Positions 33,260-41,864 are shown, numbered from the stretch's first letter. The stretch is 64,000 bases of DNA from Didemnitutus sp047777955 (GCF_047777955.1 NZ_CP180537.1:4402001-4466000), one strand, 5' to 3'. Translations and numbers: made by a program. The notes: a model not told the origin generated them from the letters alone.

Positions 33260-34147
33260 TCAAATCAGCACCAGCGCGATCGCGCCGATCATCAGGGTCG
33301 CGCCGATGAAACGGAAGCGCAGCACGCCGGGCGCGAGATGCTGCTCCGTGCTCGCGAACCAGTGCCCGATCGCCCACACCGCGACCACGCTGAAGAGCCC
33401 GCGCACGCTGTAGACGATGTTCACCGCCGTCGCACCGCCCCAGATGCCGAGCGTGAACACGATGCCGGCGTTGTTCAGCGCGAGCAGGACGCCACCGAAC
33501 GACACCCAGCGCCACGCCTCCGCGTTCAACGCCGAGAGCGGCGCGCTGAAGAACGGCACGAACGCGAGCGAGTAGACGCCCACGAGCAGGAACATCGCCG
33601 GGAAGTAGCTCGCGGTGCCCCAGGCCGGCACCCACTTCTGCATCAGCACGTCGCCGAGGCCGTAGGAAAGCGCGCTCGCCGTCGCGAGCGCCGCGGCCGG
33701 GCCGACCTGGCGGCGCTGCCCGTGCCGCTCGCCCGCGTGCAGCAGCGCCACCGCGCCAGCGCTGAGCGCCGCGCCCAGCCACCACTTCAGCGGCACGTCG
33801 CCCACGCGCAGCAGGCTGCTGAACAGCGCGACCAGGATCACCTTCGTGCCCATCACCGGCGTCGTGACCGAGACGTCGCCCTTCGCCAGCGCGAGGAAGA
33901 TGAAGACCTGCCCGCCGAGGAAACACAGCGCGGTCACGGCCGGCTGCCAGTAGTCCGCGAGCGGGTGCAGCCGGCCGCCCTGCCAGAACCACCACGGGAG
34001 GAAGGCCGCGGCCATGATCCAGTTCGCCACGAAGCTGGTGCGCCAGACGCCGACGTGGAAGACGGCGGCGCGCTTGATCGCCAGCGCCGCCAGCACGTAG
34101 AGCAGCGCGCAGACGAGCGGGATCAGCAGATGCACCGGGAAGTTCAC
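33260..34147 (-). CDS. EamA-family transporter
   Basis: A 295-residue integral membrane protein with about ten hydrophobic helices arranged as two EamA repeats (residues 4-140 and 155-290). Marks are SVTTPVMGTKVILVALFSSLL near the end of the first repeat and NIVYSVRGLFSVVAVWAIGHWF in the second. The start is GTG 34147 with leader GTTTTCTTCCC. It probably exports small metabolites; the substrate is unknown. It lies downstream of the thioredoxin-like gene, separated by a hairpin that may lower read-through. Confidence 0.85.
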   Translation of the reverse strand: MNFPVHLLIPLVCALLYVLAALAIKRAAVFHVGVWRTSFVANWIMAAAFLPWWFWQGGRLHPLADYWQPAVTALCFLGGQVFIFLALAKGDVSVTTPVMGTKVILVALFSSLLRVGDVPLKWWLGAALSAGAVALLHAGERHGQRRQVGPAAALATASALSYGLGDVLMQKWVPAWGTASYFPAMFLLVGVYSLAFVPFFSAPLSALNAEAWRWVSFGGVLLALNNAGIVFTLGIWGGATAVNIVYSVRGLFSVVAVWAIGHWFASTEQHLAPGVLRFRFIGATLMIGAIALVLI

Positions 34148-34150
34148 GGG

Positions 34151-34185
34151 AAGAAAACAGAAAGCCGGACCCGCGGGTCCGGCTT
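34151..34185 (-). terminator. Hairpin between tlpA-like and EamA genes
   Basis: Stem AAGCCGGACC (34162-34171) with GGTCCGGCTT (34176-34185), loop CGCG, followed on minus by TCTGTTTTCTTCC. The T tract is interrupted, so it may be a weak terminator that allows some read-through into the EamA gene, whose GTG is only 3 bases after the tract. Confidence 0.65.
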
Positions 34186-34208
34186 CAACGTCAAAAGTGC
34201 GGCGGGCC

Positions 34209-34706
34209 TCAGAGCACCTGCTTCACCAGCGCCTCGTATTCGTCGTGCTCCATCGAGCCGGTCTTGCGGTGGCGGATGTTGCCAGCGCGGTCGATGAGGA
34301 ACGTGGTCGGGATCGCATCGAAGCCGCCGAAGGAATCCGCCAGCGCGTCGTCGCCCATCGCGACGAGGTAGTTCATGCCGTTTTTCTCGACGAACTTCCT
34401 GACCTTGTCCACGCCGCCGCGATCGACCGACACGCCGATGATCACGAGCCCGGCCGGGCCGTATTTCTTCTGCAACGCGACGTAGCCGGGGATCTCCGCC
34501 ACGCACGGCCCGCACCAGGTGGCCCAGAAGTCGACGACCACGACCTTGCCCTTCAGGGTGGCGGCGGTGACCTCCTTGCCGTCGAGGGTGGTGAGCTTGA
34601 AGTCGGGCGCGCGGCCCAGCGTGGGCAGATCCGCAGCGCGCGCGGTGACCAGACCCGCCGCGACCAGCGCGGCCGCGACGACGACGAGACGGAGGAAGGA
34701 TTGCAT
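34209..34706 (-). CDS. TlpA-like periplasmic thiol-disulfide oxidoreductase
   Basis: A 165-residue exported protein. The signal peptide spans residues 1-25 (MQSFLRLVVVAAALVAAG, cleavage near ARA-ADL) and the thioredoxin fold follows. VVVVDFWATWCGPCVAEIPGYV holds the redox-active WCGPC, and AIPTTFLIDRAGNI the cis-Pro loop. It probably reduces disulfides in the periplasm, for example in cytochrome c maturation or for a peroxidase partner. ATG 34706 begins the signal peptide; 34769 in the same frame is less likely. Confidence 0.9.
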   Translation of the reverse strand: MQSFLRLVVVAAALVAAGLVTARAADLPTLGRAPDFKLTTLDGKEVTAATLKGKVVVVDFWATWCGPCVAEIPGYVALQKKYGPAGLVIIGVSVDRGGVDKVRKFVEKNGMNYLVAMGDDALADSFGGFDAIPTTFLIDRAGNIRHRKTGSMEHDEYEALVKQVL

Positions 34707-34760
34707 AGGGAGTAGAGGATCCAGGCGCGGCGGTTCTTCCAGAGAAATTTTCCCGCCCGC

Positions 34761-34792
34761 AAAAATCAAAGGCGCGCCGTCGCGGGCGCGCC
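34761..34792 (-). terminator. Intrinsic terminator of the LysR gene
   Basis: Stem GGCGCGCC (34771-34778) with GGCGCGCC (34785-34792), loop GTCGCG, followed on minus by TTTGATTTTT. It lies 25 bases past the LysR stop. Confidence 0.82.
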
Positions 34793-34817
34793 CGGGAAAC
34801 GGCCGGATCGCCGGGGC

Positions 34818-35729
34818 TCAGACCGTCGGCTTGGCCGCCTCGGCCGCCGCCGCCTCGGCGCTGAGCGTTTCGATGAACTTCTTCATCGCGGGCGTGAGCA
34901 CGCGGCCCTTGCGGTGGAGGATGGCGAGCGGGCGGGTGAACTCCTTGCCCTTGAACGCGACGACGGCGAGCGTGCCCTGCTTCACCTCCTGCACGACGGT
35001 GGCCTGCGGGACGATGGCGATGCCGTGGTCGATCTCGACGGCGCGCTTCACCGTCTCGATGTTGTCGAACTCCATCACCGGCGTGATCTCGAGCTTGTTG
35101 TCGCGGAAGATCTGGTCGACGGCCTTGCGCGTCGGGATGTCGGGGTCGAAGCCGATGAACTTGTGCCCGGCGAGCGTCTTCAGGTCGACGTCGGTGGACT
35201 TGGCCAGCGGGTGATTCGGGTGCGTGATGAGCACGAGCCGGTCGTTGCGGAAGGGAATCGTCTCGATCTGGCGGAGCTTCTGCGGGAAGGCGACGAGGCC
35301 GAAGTCGACCGAGTTGTGCAGGATGTCCTCGTAGACGAGATTGGAGCGGCGATACTCGATGCGCACGTTCACCGAGGGGTAATCGTGGAGGAACTTCTTG
35401 ATGTAGGGCGGCAGCTCGTGGAGGCCGATCGAGTAGATGGTCGAGATGCGGATCGTGCCGCTGATGACCTTCTTCATCTCCTGCAGCTCGCTGAGGAGTT
35501 TTTCGTAGACGTGGAGAATCTCCTTCGCCGCGTCGTAGATGCGCTGACCCTCGCGCGTCAGGTTGAACTGCTTCTGCGAGCGGTCGATCATCAGGGTCTT
35601 GAAATTGCGCTCCATGGAGCGCGCCTGCTGACTGACCGCCGACTGCGTGATGCCGTTCAATTTCGCGGCCTTGGAGAAACTCTTGGTCTCCACAAGGTCC
35701 GCGAAAATCTTGAAGTTTTCGATTTGCAT
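34818..35729 (-). CDS. LysR-family transcriptional regulator
   Basis: A 303-residue regulator from ATG 35729. The helix-turn-helix is at residues 1-62 (MQIENFKIFADLVE, then GITQSAVSQQARSME). The effector domain follows, with IRISTIYSIGLHELPPYIK at its start. The protein contains no cysteine, so it is not an OxyR-type thiol sensor despite the general similarity. A C-terminal Ala/Glu-rich tail is unusual. It is divergent from the YggS gene across a 68-base gap with a T-N11-A palindrome, so it may control that gene and itself. Leader CCATTTCGCCGCC precedes the ATG. Confidence 0.91.
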   Translation of the reverse strand: MQIENFKIFADLVETKSFSKAAKLNGITQSAVSQQARSMERNFKTLMIDRSQKQFNLTREGQRIYDAAKEILHVYEKLLSELQEMKKVISGTIRISTIYSIGLHELPPYIKKFLHDYPSVNVRIEYRRSNLVYEDILHNSVDFGLVAFPQKLRQIETIPFRNDRLVLITHPNHPLAKSTDVDLKTLAGHKFIGFDPDIPTRKAVDQIFRDNKLEITPVMEFDNIETVKRAVEIDHGIAIVPQATVVQEVKQGTLAVVAFKGKEFTRPLAILHRKGRVLTPAMKKFIETLSAEAAAAEAAKPTV

Positions 35730-35751
35730 GGCGGCGAAATGGAGCACCCGT

Positions 35752-35766
35752 ATAAACGGCCCTTAT
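35752..35766. promoter_or_regulatory. Putative LysR-type operator (T-N11-A)
   Basis: ATAA-ACGGCCC-TTAT at 35752-35766 is a perfect four-base inverted repeat around a 7-base centre and fits the LysR consensus T-N11-A. It lies between the divergent LysR (start 35729) and YggS (start 35798) genes, the usual site for autoregulation. The region is AT-rich relative to its surroundings, as expected for promoters. Confidence 0.5.
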
Positions 35767-35797
35767 CTGCAATCCAATCTAAAAGCGCCTCTCATAA

Positions 35798-36505
35798 ATG
35801 TTTATCGATTTCGAGACCTTCAAGGCCCGCGCGGATAAGCTGCAGGCGCTGATGGCCGAGGCGGCCCGCGCGGCGGGGCGCGATCCCGCCGAGGTGCGGC
35901 TGCTGCCCGTGACGAAGACGCACCCGGCCGCCGCCGCCGACTACGTCGCCCGCTACGGCCTGCCCGCCGTGGGCGAGAACCGCGTCCAGGAGGCGGTCGC
36001 GAAGCGCGCCGAAGTCGCCGCGCCGCTGCACTGGGAGCTGATCGGCCACCTGCAGTCCAACAAGGCCGCGCTCGCCGCCCAGCACTTCGACCGCATCCAG
36101 AGCGTCGACCGCGAGAAGCTGCTGCACCCGCTCGACCGCGCCGCCGGCGAGCTCGGCCGCCCGCTGTCCGTGCTGCTCCAGGTCAACGCCGGCCACGACC
36201 CGGCGAAGTTCGGCGCCGAGCCGGCCGACGCCCCGCGCCTGCTCGACGCCGCGCTGGCGAAGGCGAATCTCCGCGTCGAGGGTTTCATGACGATCGCGCC
36301 GCTCGGCACCACGCCGGCCGAGACCGCCGAGCACGCGCGCCGCACCTTCGCCAACCTCCGCGCGATCCGCGACGACCTCGCGGCGCGCACCGGCGTGCCG
36401 CTGCGCGAGCTCTCGATGGGCATGTCGGGCGACTTCGCGCTCGCCATCGCCGCCGGCAGCACGCTGGTGCGCGTCGGCACCGCGCTCTTCGGCGCGCGCG
36501 AGTAA
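35798..36505 (+). CDS. YggS-family PLP-binding protein (PLPBP)
   Basis: A 235-residue pyridoxal-phosphate homeostasis protein with an alanine-racemase-like TIM barrel and no second domain. The PLP Lys is in LLPVTKTHP near residue 36. Other marks are GENRVQEAV, HWELIGHLQSNKA, LSMGMSGDFALAI and the closing LVRVGTALFGARE phosphate loop. It buffers PLP and affects amino-acid and keto-acid pools and has no known enzyme activity. It is divergent from a LysR gene. In many bacteria it lies beside proC or sepF, but not here. Confidence 0.93.
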   Translation: MFIDFETFKARADKLQALMAEAARAAGRDPAEVRLLPVTKTHPAAAADYVARYGLPAVGENRVQEAVAKRAEVAAPLHWELIGHLQSNKAALAAQHFDRIQSVDREKLLHPLDRAAGELGRPLSVLLQVNAGHDPAKFGAEPADAPRLLDAALAKANLRVEGFMTIAPLGTTPAETAEHARRTFANLRAIRDDLAARTGVPLRELSMGMSGDFALAIAAGSTLVRVGTALFGARE

Positions 36506-36589
36506 CGCGTTCGTCGAAGTGCGTCCGCGGTCGCATTCCGCGTTGCCACTGCCGGGCAATCGACTTCGCTCCTGCCCGTGGAAACGCGG

Positions 36590-37447
36590 ATGCTCACGAC
36601 CGCCGAAAAGGACGCCCTGGCCGCGCTGCTCGACGACGAGTCCGCCGGCACGCGACGGGCGTTGCTCGCGCAGTTCCAGCACCTCGGCGACGCCGGCCGG
36701 GTGTTTCTCCAGGAGACCGCCCGCGGCCCCAACCGCGTCGCCGCCCTCGCCGCCGGCTGGTATCTGCGCGAACTGAAGTTCAGCGACCCCGTCGCCGAGT
36801 TCCGCGGCTTCATCCAGTCGCTCAACTACGAGCTGGAAACGGGCGTCCTCCTTCTCACTCGCACGGTGAACCCGTCCCTCGACGTCACGGCGGTGTGCGC
36901 GCAGCTCGACGCCTTCGCCGCCCGCGCCCGCAAGCTCATGCCCCGCGCCGCGACGATGCGCGCGCAGGCGCGCGTGCTCAACCGCGTGCTCTTCGAGGAA
37001 TTCGGCCTGCGCGGCAACCACCTGCACTACACCGATCCGAAGAACAGCCTGATCGACCAGGTGCTGGAGCGGCGGGTCGGCATCCCGATTTCGCTTTCGA
37101 TCGTCTACCTCCTCGTCGCCCACCGCCTCGGCCTCGAGCTCGAGCCGGTCGGCGTGCCGGGGCATTTCCTCGTCGGCGGCTACGAGCCCGAGGGCCCGTT
37201 CTTCATCGATGCGTTCAACGCCGGCCTGATCCTCTCGCCCGAGGAGGTCTTCGAGCGCATCCGCTCGCTCCAGCACACGCCCCAGCTCGCCGACCTCGCG
37301 CCGACGCCCGTGCGCGAGGTGCTCAGCCGCGTCTGCCGCAACCTCGCCAACCACTACGCCGCGGCCGACGACGACGCCCACGCCCGCCTTTTCCACGAGT
37401 TCGTCTCCGAGTTCGACGCCACCTACGAGCGGCACGCCAGTTCCTGA
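36590..37447 (+). CDS. SirB1/YchA-like transglutaminase-fold protein
   Basis: About 285 residues (289 if GTG 36578 is the start). The middle has the SirB1 transglutaminase-like core: LDQLEAFAARAR-like helix, FGLRGNHLHYTDPKNSLIDQVLERRVGIPISLSIVY, and GVPGHFLVGG with the conserved His. The catalytic Cys of true transglutaminases is Ser in ISLSIVY, as is usual for this family. A helical tail with residues 215-275 follows. Function is unknown; SirB1-like proteins often lie near prmC/hemK. It is 15 bases upstream of aroE and probably in its operon. Confidence 0.83.
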   Translation: MLTTAEKDALAALLDDESAGTRRALLAQFQHLGDAGRVFLQETARGPNRVAALAAGWYLRELKFSDPVAEFRGFIQSLNYELETGVLLLTRTVNPSLDVTAVCAQLDAFAARARKLMPRAATMRAQARVLNRVLFEEFGLRGNHLHYTDPKNSLIDQVLERRVGIPISLSIVYLLVAHRLGLELEPVGVPGHFLVGGYEPEGPFFIDAFNAGLILSPEEVFERIRSLQHTPQLADLAPTPVREVLSRVCRNLANHYAAADDDAHARLFHEFVSEFDATYERHASS

Positions 37448-37462
37448 GCGCCGTTCGCCTGC

Positions 37463-38377
37463 ATGAGCGCCTCCGCCTACCCCGTCCGCACCCTCGTCGA
37501 CCTGGAGCCATGGCCCGCCGGCGCCCCGAGTCTGGCCGTCATCGGCCAGCCCGTGACGCACTCGCTCAGCCCGGCGATGCACAACGCCGCCCTGGCCGCG
37601 CTCGCCGCGCGCGACCCGCGCTTCGCCGCGTGGCGCTACCACAAGTTCGAGATCGCCCCCGCCGAGCTGCCGCGCGCGCTGCGCCGGTTCCATGAGCGCG
37701 GCTTCCTCGGCATCAACGTCACCGTGCCGCACAAGGAGGCGCTGCTCGGCCTGGTCGAATCCGCCGACCCGTTCGCCCTCGCCGCCGGCGCGGCCAACAC
37801 GCTCGTGCGCACGCCGGGCGGCTGGCGCGCGTTCAACACCGACGGCAGCGGCCTCGCCGCCGCCCTGCGCGCCGACTTCGGCGGCCCGCTCGCCGGGACG
37901 CCCGTCATCCTCCTCGGCGCCGGCGGCGCGGCCCGCGGCGCGGCCGTGCGCTGCCTGCGCGACGGCGTCGCCGCGCTCGCCATCGGCAACCGCGGTGCGG
38001 ACCGCCTGCGCACGCTGCTGGCCGACCTTGCGCCGCTCGCCGGCGGCATCCCGCTGCGCGGTTTCGCGCTCGACGCGCCGCCGGCCGACCTGCCGCGCGG
38101 CGCGCTCGTCATCAACGCCACCACCGTCGGCCTCAAGGGCAGCGCGGGCGCGCCCGTGGACTTGACGCAGCTGCCGGCGCCTGCCCGCGTCTACGACATG
38201 ATCTACAACCCGGCGGAGACGCCCCTGCTGCACCAGGCCGCCGCGCTGGGCCTGCCGCGCGCAAACGGCCTCTCGATGCTCGTCCACCAGGGCGCGCACG
38301 CCCTGACGCTGTGGACCGGACTCGAGGCGCCGGTCGAAATCATGGACCGCGCCGCGCGCGCGGCCTTCGCCGCTTGA
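37463..38377 (+). CDS. aroE: Shikimate dehydrogenase
   Basis: A 304-residue NADPH-dependent enzyme that reduces 3-dehydroshikimate to shikimate in aromatic amino-acid synthesis. The substrate domain has GQPVTHSLSPAMHN and NVTVPHKEA with the catalytic Lys. NTDGSG carries the catalytic Asp, and the Rossmann domain starts with LLGAGGAARGAAVR. The end has MLVHQGAHALTLWTG with the conserved Gln. It follows the SirB1-like gene and lies 2 bases upstream of the prepilin peptidase gene, so three genes appear to be co-transcribed. The other aromatic gene in the window is DAHP synthase at 40676. Confidence 0.95.
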   Translation: MSASAYPVRTLVDLEPWPAGAPSLAVIGQPVTHSLSPAMHNAALAALAARDPRFAAWRYHKFEIAPAELPRALRRFHERGFLGINVTVPHKEALLGLVESADPFALAAGAANTLVRTPGGWRAFNTDGSGLAAALRADFGGPLAGTPVILLGAGGAARGAAVRCLRDGVAALAIGNRGADRLRTLLADLAPLAGGIPLRGFALDAPPADLPRGALVINATTVGLKGSAGAPVDLTQLPAPARVYDMIYNPAETPLLHQAAALGLPRANGLSMLVHQGAHALTLWTGLEAPVEIMDRAARAAFAA

Positions 38378-38379
38378 GC

Positions 38380-39299
38380 ATGCAGACGATCCACGAGGTC
38401 AACGCGGTGGCGCCGTGGTTTTTCCCGCTGTGCGCGACCGTCTTCGGCGCCTGCGTCGGGAGTTTCCTCAATGTCTGCATCTACCGCCTGCCCAAGGGCG
38501 AGTCGGTGGTCACACCCGGCTCGCACTGCGCATGCGGCCAGCCGATCGCGTGGCACGACAACATCCCGATCCTCAGCTGGCTCCTGCTGCGCGGCCGGGC
38601 GCGGTGCTGCGGGCGGCGCTTCAGTTTCCGCTATCCGTTCATCGAGCTGCTGACGGCGCTGCTGTTCCTGGCGTGCTGGACTTCGTTCGAACCGGCCAAG
38701 GCGGTGGCCGGCATGGTCCTGGTGGCGATCGTGGTGGGCGCGACGTTCATCGACATCGACCACATGATCATCCCCGACGCCTTCACGATCGGCGGCGCGG
38801 TGACCGGCGTGGTCCTCTCCATCGCGCTGCCCGCGCTGCACGGCGAGGCGCACGGGATTTACGTCGTGGCGGGCATGCGCGCGGGACTGGACGCGGTGCT
38901 CGGGCTGTTCGTCGGCTCCGGCCTCGTGCTGTGGATCGCGCTGATCGCCGAGGCGGTGCTGAAGAAGGAGGCGATGGGCTTCGGCGACGTGAAATTCCTC
39001 GGTGCCCTCGGCGCGTTCATCGGCTGGAAGGGCGCGGTGTTCGCGATGTTCGGCGGCGCGATCATCGGCTGCGTGTGGTTCGTCTTCGCCGCGCTGTGGC
39101 AGAAGCTCTCCGGCCGCACGCCGGTGGGGCCCAAGGTGGAATCGCCCGCGGGCGAGCCGGCGCCGCTCGGCTTCGGCGTGCACGTGAGCTTCGGCCCGAT
39201 GCTCGGCGTGGGCGCGCTGCTTTATTTTTCCTGCTCCACCGCTGGGTCGACGGCTACTTCGCCCAGCTCACGCCGGTGTTCGGCGGCGGGCTATTCTGA
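38380..39299 (+). CDS. pilD: Prepilin peptidase/N-methyltransferase (frameshift near 3-prime end as sequenced)
   Basis: About 306 residues when repaired. An aspartyl membrane protease that cleaves and methylates type IV prepilins. The N-terminal domain has VGSFLNVCIYRLP and cysteines in SHCACGQPI and RARCCGRRF for zinc. The catalytic Asp are in FIDIDHMIIPD and GFGDVKFLGALGAFIGWKG. The frame breaks at T5 39225-39229; one added T turns GALLYF into LYFFLLHRWVDGYF and ends at 39299 after GGGLF. Start ATG 38380 follows the aroE stop by 2 bases. It implies type IV pili or a type II secretion system elsewhere in the genome. Confidence 0.88.
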
Positions 39300-39512
39300 A
39301 TGCGGCGGGACGAATCCCGGCGGCGTCTCGCCGCGGCGGCCGTGGATCAGGACGTTGAGCAAATGCTCCATCGCGGCCACGCGGGTGAGGCCGCGCTCCG
39401 CCGCGAGCTGGTCGGCCCGCTTCTGGAGCTGTCGCGCCATGGTCTCCGCCTGCGCGTCCGTGGGCGCGCCGAGGCTGCGGCAGAGCCGCGTCAGCTGCGC
39501 GAGTTCATCCAT
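39291..39512 (-). CDS. Small hypothetical protein
   Basis: A 73-residue soluble, helical protein with MDELAQLTRLCRSLG at the start and an amphipathic helix QLQKRADQLAAERGLTRVAAMEHLL in the middle. It overlaps the YgfZ stop by 8 bases and ends inside the 3-prime end of pilD on the other strand. It is not a recognised family. The tight overlap with ygfZ and the codon positions (GC-rich third bases) support it as real. It looks like a short regulator or cofactor-handling partner, but that is a guess. Confidence 0.6.
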   Translation of the reverse strand: MDELAQLTRLCRSLGAPTDAQAETMARQLQKRADQLAAERGLTRVAAMEHLLNVLIHGRRGETPPGFVPPHSE

Positions 39513-40434
39513 GGCGGAGCTCGATCGCCCGGCCGTCGGCCAGCGCGAGCGGCGCCGCGCGGTCGAAGTTCACCAGCGAGACCATCGCCATCGCCACGAA
39601 ACCGTCCCCGACGCGCGCCCGGGACCGCGTCTCGCCAACCGTCTTCTCGCCCTGGCGCAGCGCCGTGTGCGCGGGCGGCGGCTCGCCCGGACCGGCCACG
39701 ACCATGAGGCGCCGGCGGACCTGGCCGAGATTCTTGAGTCGGGACATCACCTCCTGGCCGAGATAGCAGCCTTTCGTGTAGGAGATCGCATCCACGTCGA
39801 GCCCGCCTTCGTTCGGCAGATCGCCCGGCCCGATGTCATCGGGCACCGCCGGCAAGGCGCCCGCGATGCGCGCCGCCTCCAAAGTGTCGCGCGTGCCGCG
39901 CGTCGCGCCCGCCTGCTCGAACGCTCCCCGCAGCGCCGTCGCGTCCGTCGCGAGGCACACGAAGTTCTCCGCCGCGGAAAAACGTCCGCCGAACACGACT
40001 CCCGCCGCGCTCGCCACGAAGGCACCCGCTTGCGGCACCGCGCCGAAGTGCCGAGCCACCGCGGTCCCGGCGCCGTGGCCCCAAATCACCACGGCATCCC
40101 GCCCTTCCGCCGCGGCGTCGACAATCTCCACCTCATCCGCAATTAAATAATCTTCAATGCGTTGCCTAAGCAAAATCCCGTCCGTTCGCGCCGACCAAAC
40201 GATAAATTCCTGCTCTGCGACGCGCAAAACGAAGCTGTCCGCCAGTGCTTTCCCCTTCTGGTTCAACCACAAGCCATAGGAACAGCTCCCAACCGGCTTC
40301 CGGAGGTCCTGGGTGAACTGCCCCTGGAGGAACGTATTAGAATCAGGACCTCTTATGCGGAGCGCCGCTGATGGAACGTCCAAGTCCCTGATTGGCAACG
40401 TTTGCAAGGCGACCTTGGCGGGGGTTGCGTCCAT
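39505..40434 (-). CDS. ygfZ: YgfZ/GcvT-domain folate-binding protein
   Basis: A 309-residue tetrahydrofolate-binding protein that helps maintain iron-sulfur enzymes, especially under oxidative stress. The diagnostic segment KGCYLGQEVMSR (K-G-C-Y-x-G-Q-E) lies near residue 220, and the N-terminal domain has LRIRGPDSNTFLQGQFTQDL. Length is typical. The neighbours are a small unknown gene downstream and a 240-base gap upstream that would carry its promoter. The catalytic residues of the glycine-cleavage T-protein are not required and are not all present, as usual for YgfZ. Confidence 0.92.
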   Translation of the reverse strand: MDATPAKVALQTLPIRDLDVPSAALRIRGPDSNTFLQGQFTQDLRKPVGSCSYGLWLNQKGKALADSFVLRVAEQEFIVWSARTDGILLRQRIEDYLIADEVEIVDAAAEGRDAVVIWGHGAGTAVARHFGAVPQAGAFVASAAGVVFGGRFSAAENFVCLATDATALRGAFEQAGATRGTRDTLEAARIAGALPAVPDDIGPGDLPNEGGLDVDAISYTKGCYLGQEVMSRLKNLGQVRRRLMVVAGPGEPPPAHTALRQGEKTVGETRSRARVGDGFVAMAMVSLVNFDRAAPLALADGRAIELRHG

Positions 40435-40469
40435 GCGTTAATTGTGACGGGCGAGTAACTTTTATCGAA

Positions 40470-40556
40470 TGACCACCGTTTGATTTGACGGAAAGTCGGA
40501 ACAAACTACCTCGTAAGCAATCTCACTTTTCGCTTCTCCCGCCTAGCGGGAGTTTT
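40470..40556 (+). ncRNA. Candidate small RNA ending in an intrinsic terminator
   Basis: An AT-richer stretch between the divergently placed ygfZ (start 40434) and aro genes ends in a strong rightward terminator at 40536-40556, with no open frame upstream of it on plus. The only transcript it can end is a short RNA starting in 40435-40500. Weak promoter-like hexamers TTGTGA (about 40442) and TATCGA (about 40463) are visible. The boundaries are estimates, and no known RNA family is recognised. Confidence 0.35.
40536..40556 (+). terminator. Intrinsic terminator, orphan
   Basis: Stem CTCCCGC (40536-40542) with GCGGGAG (40546-40552), loop CTA, followed by TTTT. No coding gene lies upstream on plus, so it terminates a short RNA or is the first of two stops ahead of the DAHP synthase gene. 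Confidence 0.75.
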
Positions 40557-40576
40557 GGGGTAACTAAGAAAGCAAT

Positions 40577-40615
40577 GGCGGGCCGCTTAGGGGTAGGCGG
40601 CCCGCCTTTTCTTTT
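40577..40615 (+). terminator. Second intrinsic terminator upstream of DAHP synthase
   Basis: Stem GGCGGGCCGC (40577-40586) with GCGGCCCGCC (40597-40606), followed by TTTTCTTTT. It lies 60 bases before the DAHP synthase start and 20 bases past the first terminator. A tandem pair blocks read-through or forms an attenuator. No aromatic-rich leader peptide is visible. Confidence 0.8.
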
Positions 40616-40675
40616 CCTGTCAAAAGATCAGCCGCCCATTGCCCGCCGGCCCCGCCCCGGCCCAAGCTCAGCCGA

Positions 40676-41731
40676 ATGCAACGCACGTCGGACATCAACG
40701 TCGTCGAAACCCGCACTCTGCCCTCGCCTGCCCAGCTGCTGGCCGAGCTGCCCAAGACGGACGCCCAGTCCGAGCTGATCGCCCGCGCCCGCGAGGACAT
40801 CCATCGCGTGATCTTCACCGACGACCGGCGCTTCCTCTTCGTGGTCGGCCCGTGCTCCATCCACGACCCCGAGGCCGGACGCGACTACGCCCGCCGCCTC
40901 GCCGCCCTCTCGCGCCAGGTCGCCGACCGCATCCTGATCGTGATGCGCGTCTACTTCGAGAAACCCCGCACGACCGTCGGCTGGAAGGGCCTGATCATGG
41001 ACCCGCACCTCGACGGCACGCACGACATCGCCGCCGGCCTGCGCCTCGCCCGCACCTTCCTGCGCGACGTCCTCGATCTCGGCCTGCCCACTGCCACCGA
41101 GCTGCTCGACCCGATCACGCCGCAATACATCGCCGATCTCGTCTGCTGGTCCGCCATCGGCGCCCGCACCGCCGAGTCGCAGACGCACCGCCAGATGGCC
41201 TCCGGCCTCTCGATGCCCCTCGGGTTCAAGAACGGCACCGACGGCTCGATCCAGACCGCGATCAACGCCATCCGGGCCGCCGCGCACCCGCAGACCTTCC
41301 TCGGCATCAACCTCGACGGCGCGTCCTCCGTCATCGTCACCCGCGGCAACCCCAACTGCCACGTCGTCCTCCGCGGCGGCACCTCCGGTCCGAACTACTC
41401 GCCCGAGCACATCGCGCGCACCGAGCAGCTCCTCGCCGCCGCCAAGCTCCCGCAGTCCATCCTCGTCGACTGCTCGCACGATAATTCCGCCAAGAAACCC
41501 GAGCTCCAGCCCGACGTCCTCCGCGTCGTCCTCGAGCAGATCGCCCACGGCAACAAGTCCATCATGGGCGCCATGGTCGAGAGCAACCTCGGCGCCGGCA
41601 ACCAGCCGTTCCCGCAGCCGCTGGACCGACTGCGCTACGGCGTCTCCATCACCGACGGCTGCATCGACTGGGACACGACCGAGCGACTGGTCCGGGAAAT
41701 CCACGCCGCCCTCGCCCCGCGCTTCGCCTGA
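40676..41731 (+). CDS. aroF: 3-deoxy-7-phosphoheptulonate synthase (DAHP synthase, class I)
   Basis: A 351-residue enzyme that condenses phosphoenolpyruvate and erythrose-4-phosphate, the first step of aromatic synthesis. Class I marks are VVGPCSIHDPEAGRDYA, RVYFEKPRTTVGWKGLIMDP (PEP Arg/Lys), SVIVTRGNPNCHVVLRGG and DCSHDNSAK (metal ligands His and Glu). The N-terminal 50 residues match the regulatory extension of the AroF/AroG/AroH type, so feedback inhibition is expected. The specific inhibitor cannot be told from sequence, so the gene letter is nominal. Start ATG 40676; two terminators precede it. Confidence 0.94.
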   Translation: MQRTSDINVVETRTLPSPAQLLAELPKTDAQSELIARAREDIHRVIFTDDRRFLFVVGPCSIHDPEAGRDYARRLAALSRQVADRILIVMRVYFEKPRTTVGWKGLIMDPHLDGTHDIAAGLRLARTFLRDVLDLGLPTATELLDPITPQYIADLVCWSAIGARTAESQTHRQMASGLSMPLGFKNGTDGSIQTAINAIRAAAHPQTFLGINLDGASSVIVTRGNPNCHVVLRGGTSGPNYSPEHIARTEQLLAAAKLPQSILVDCSHDNSAKKPELQPDVLRVVLEQIAHGNKSIMGAMVESNLGAGNQPFPQPLDRLRYGVSITDGCIDWDTTERLVREIHAALAPRFA

Positions 41732-41864
41732 CACGCACATGACCGGCGCCCGCGGCGCACAAAGTAGTTCCCCTGCCCGGCCGGCGACGCCCGCTTAACT
41801 CGCCGCGCGGACAAACTTCGCGCGTGTTTTTCGCCCGATTCGTGGTTAACTGCCCGCCCTCTCT

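Noticed and set aside
34818..35729. OxyR assignment for the LysR protein
   Set aside because: The protein has no cysteine, so the OxyR redox switch cannot form.
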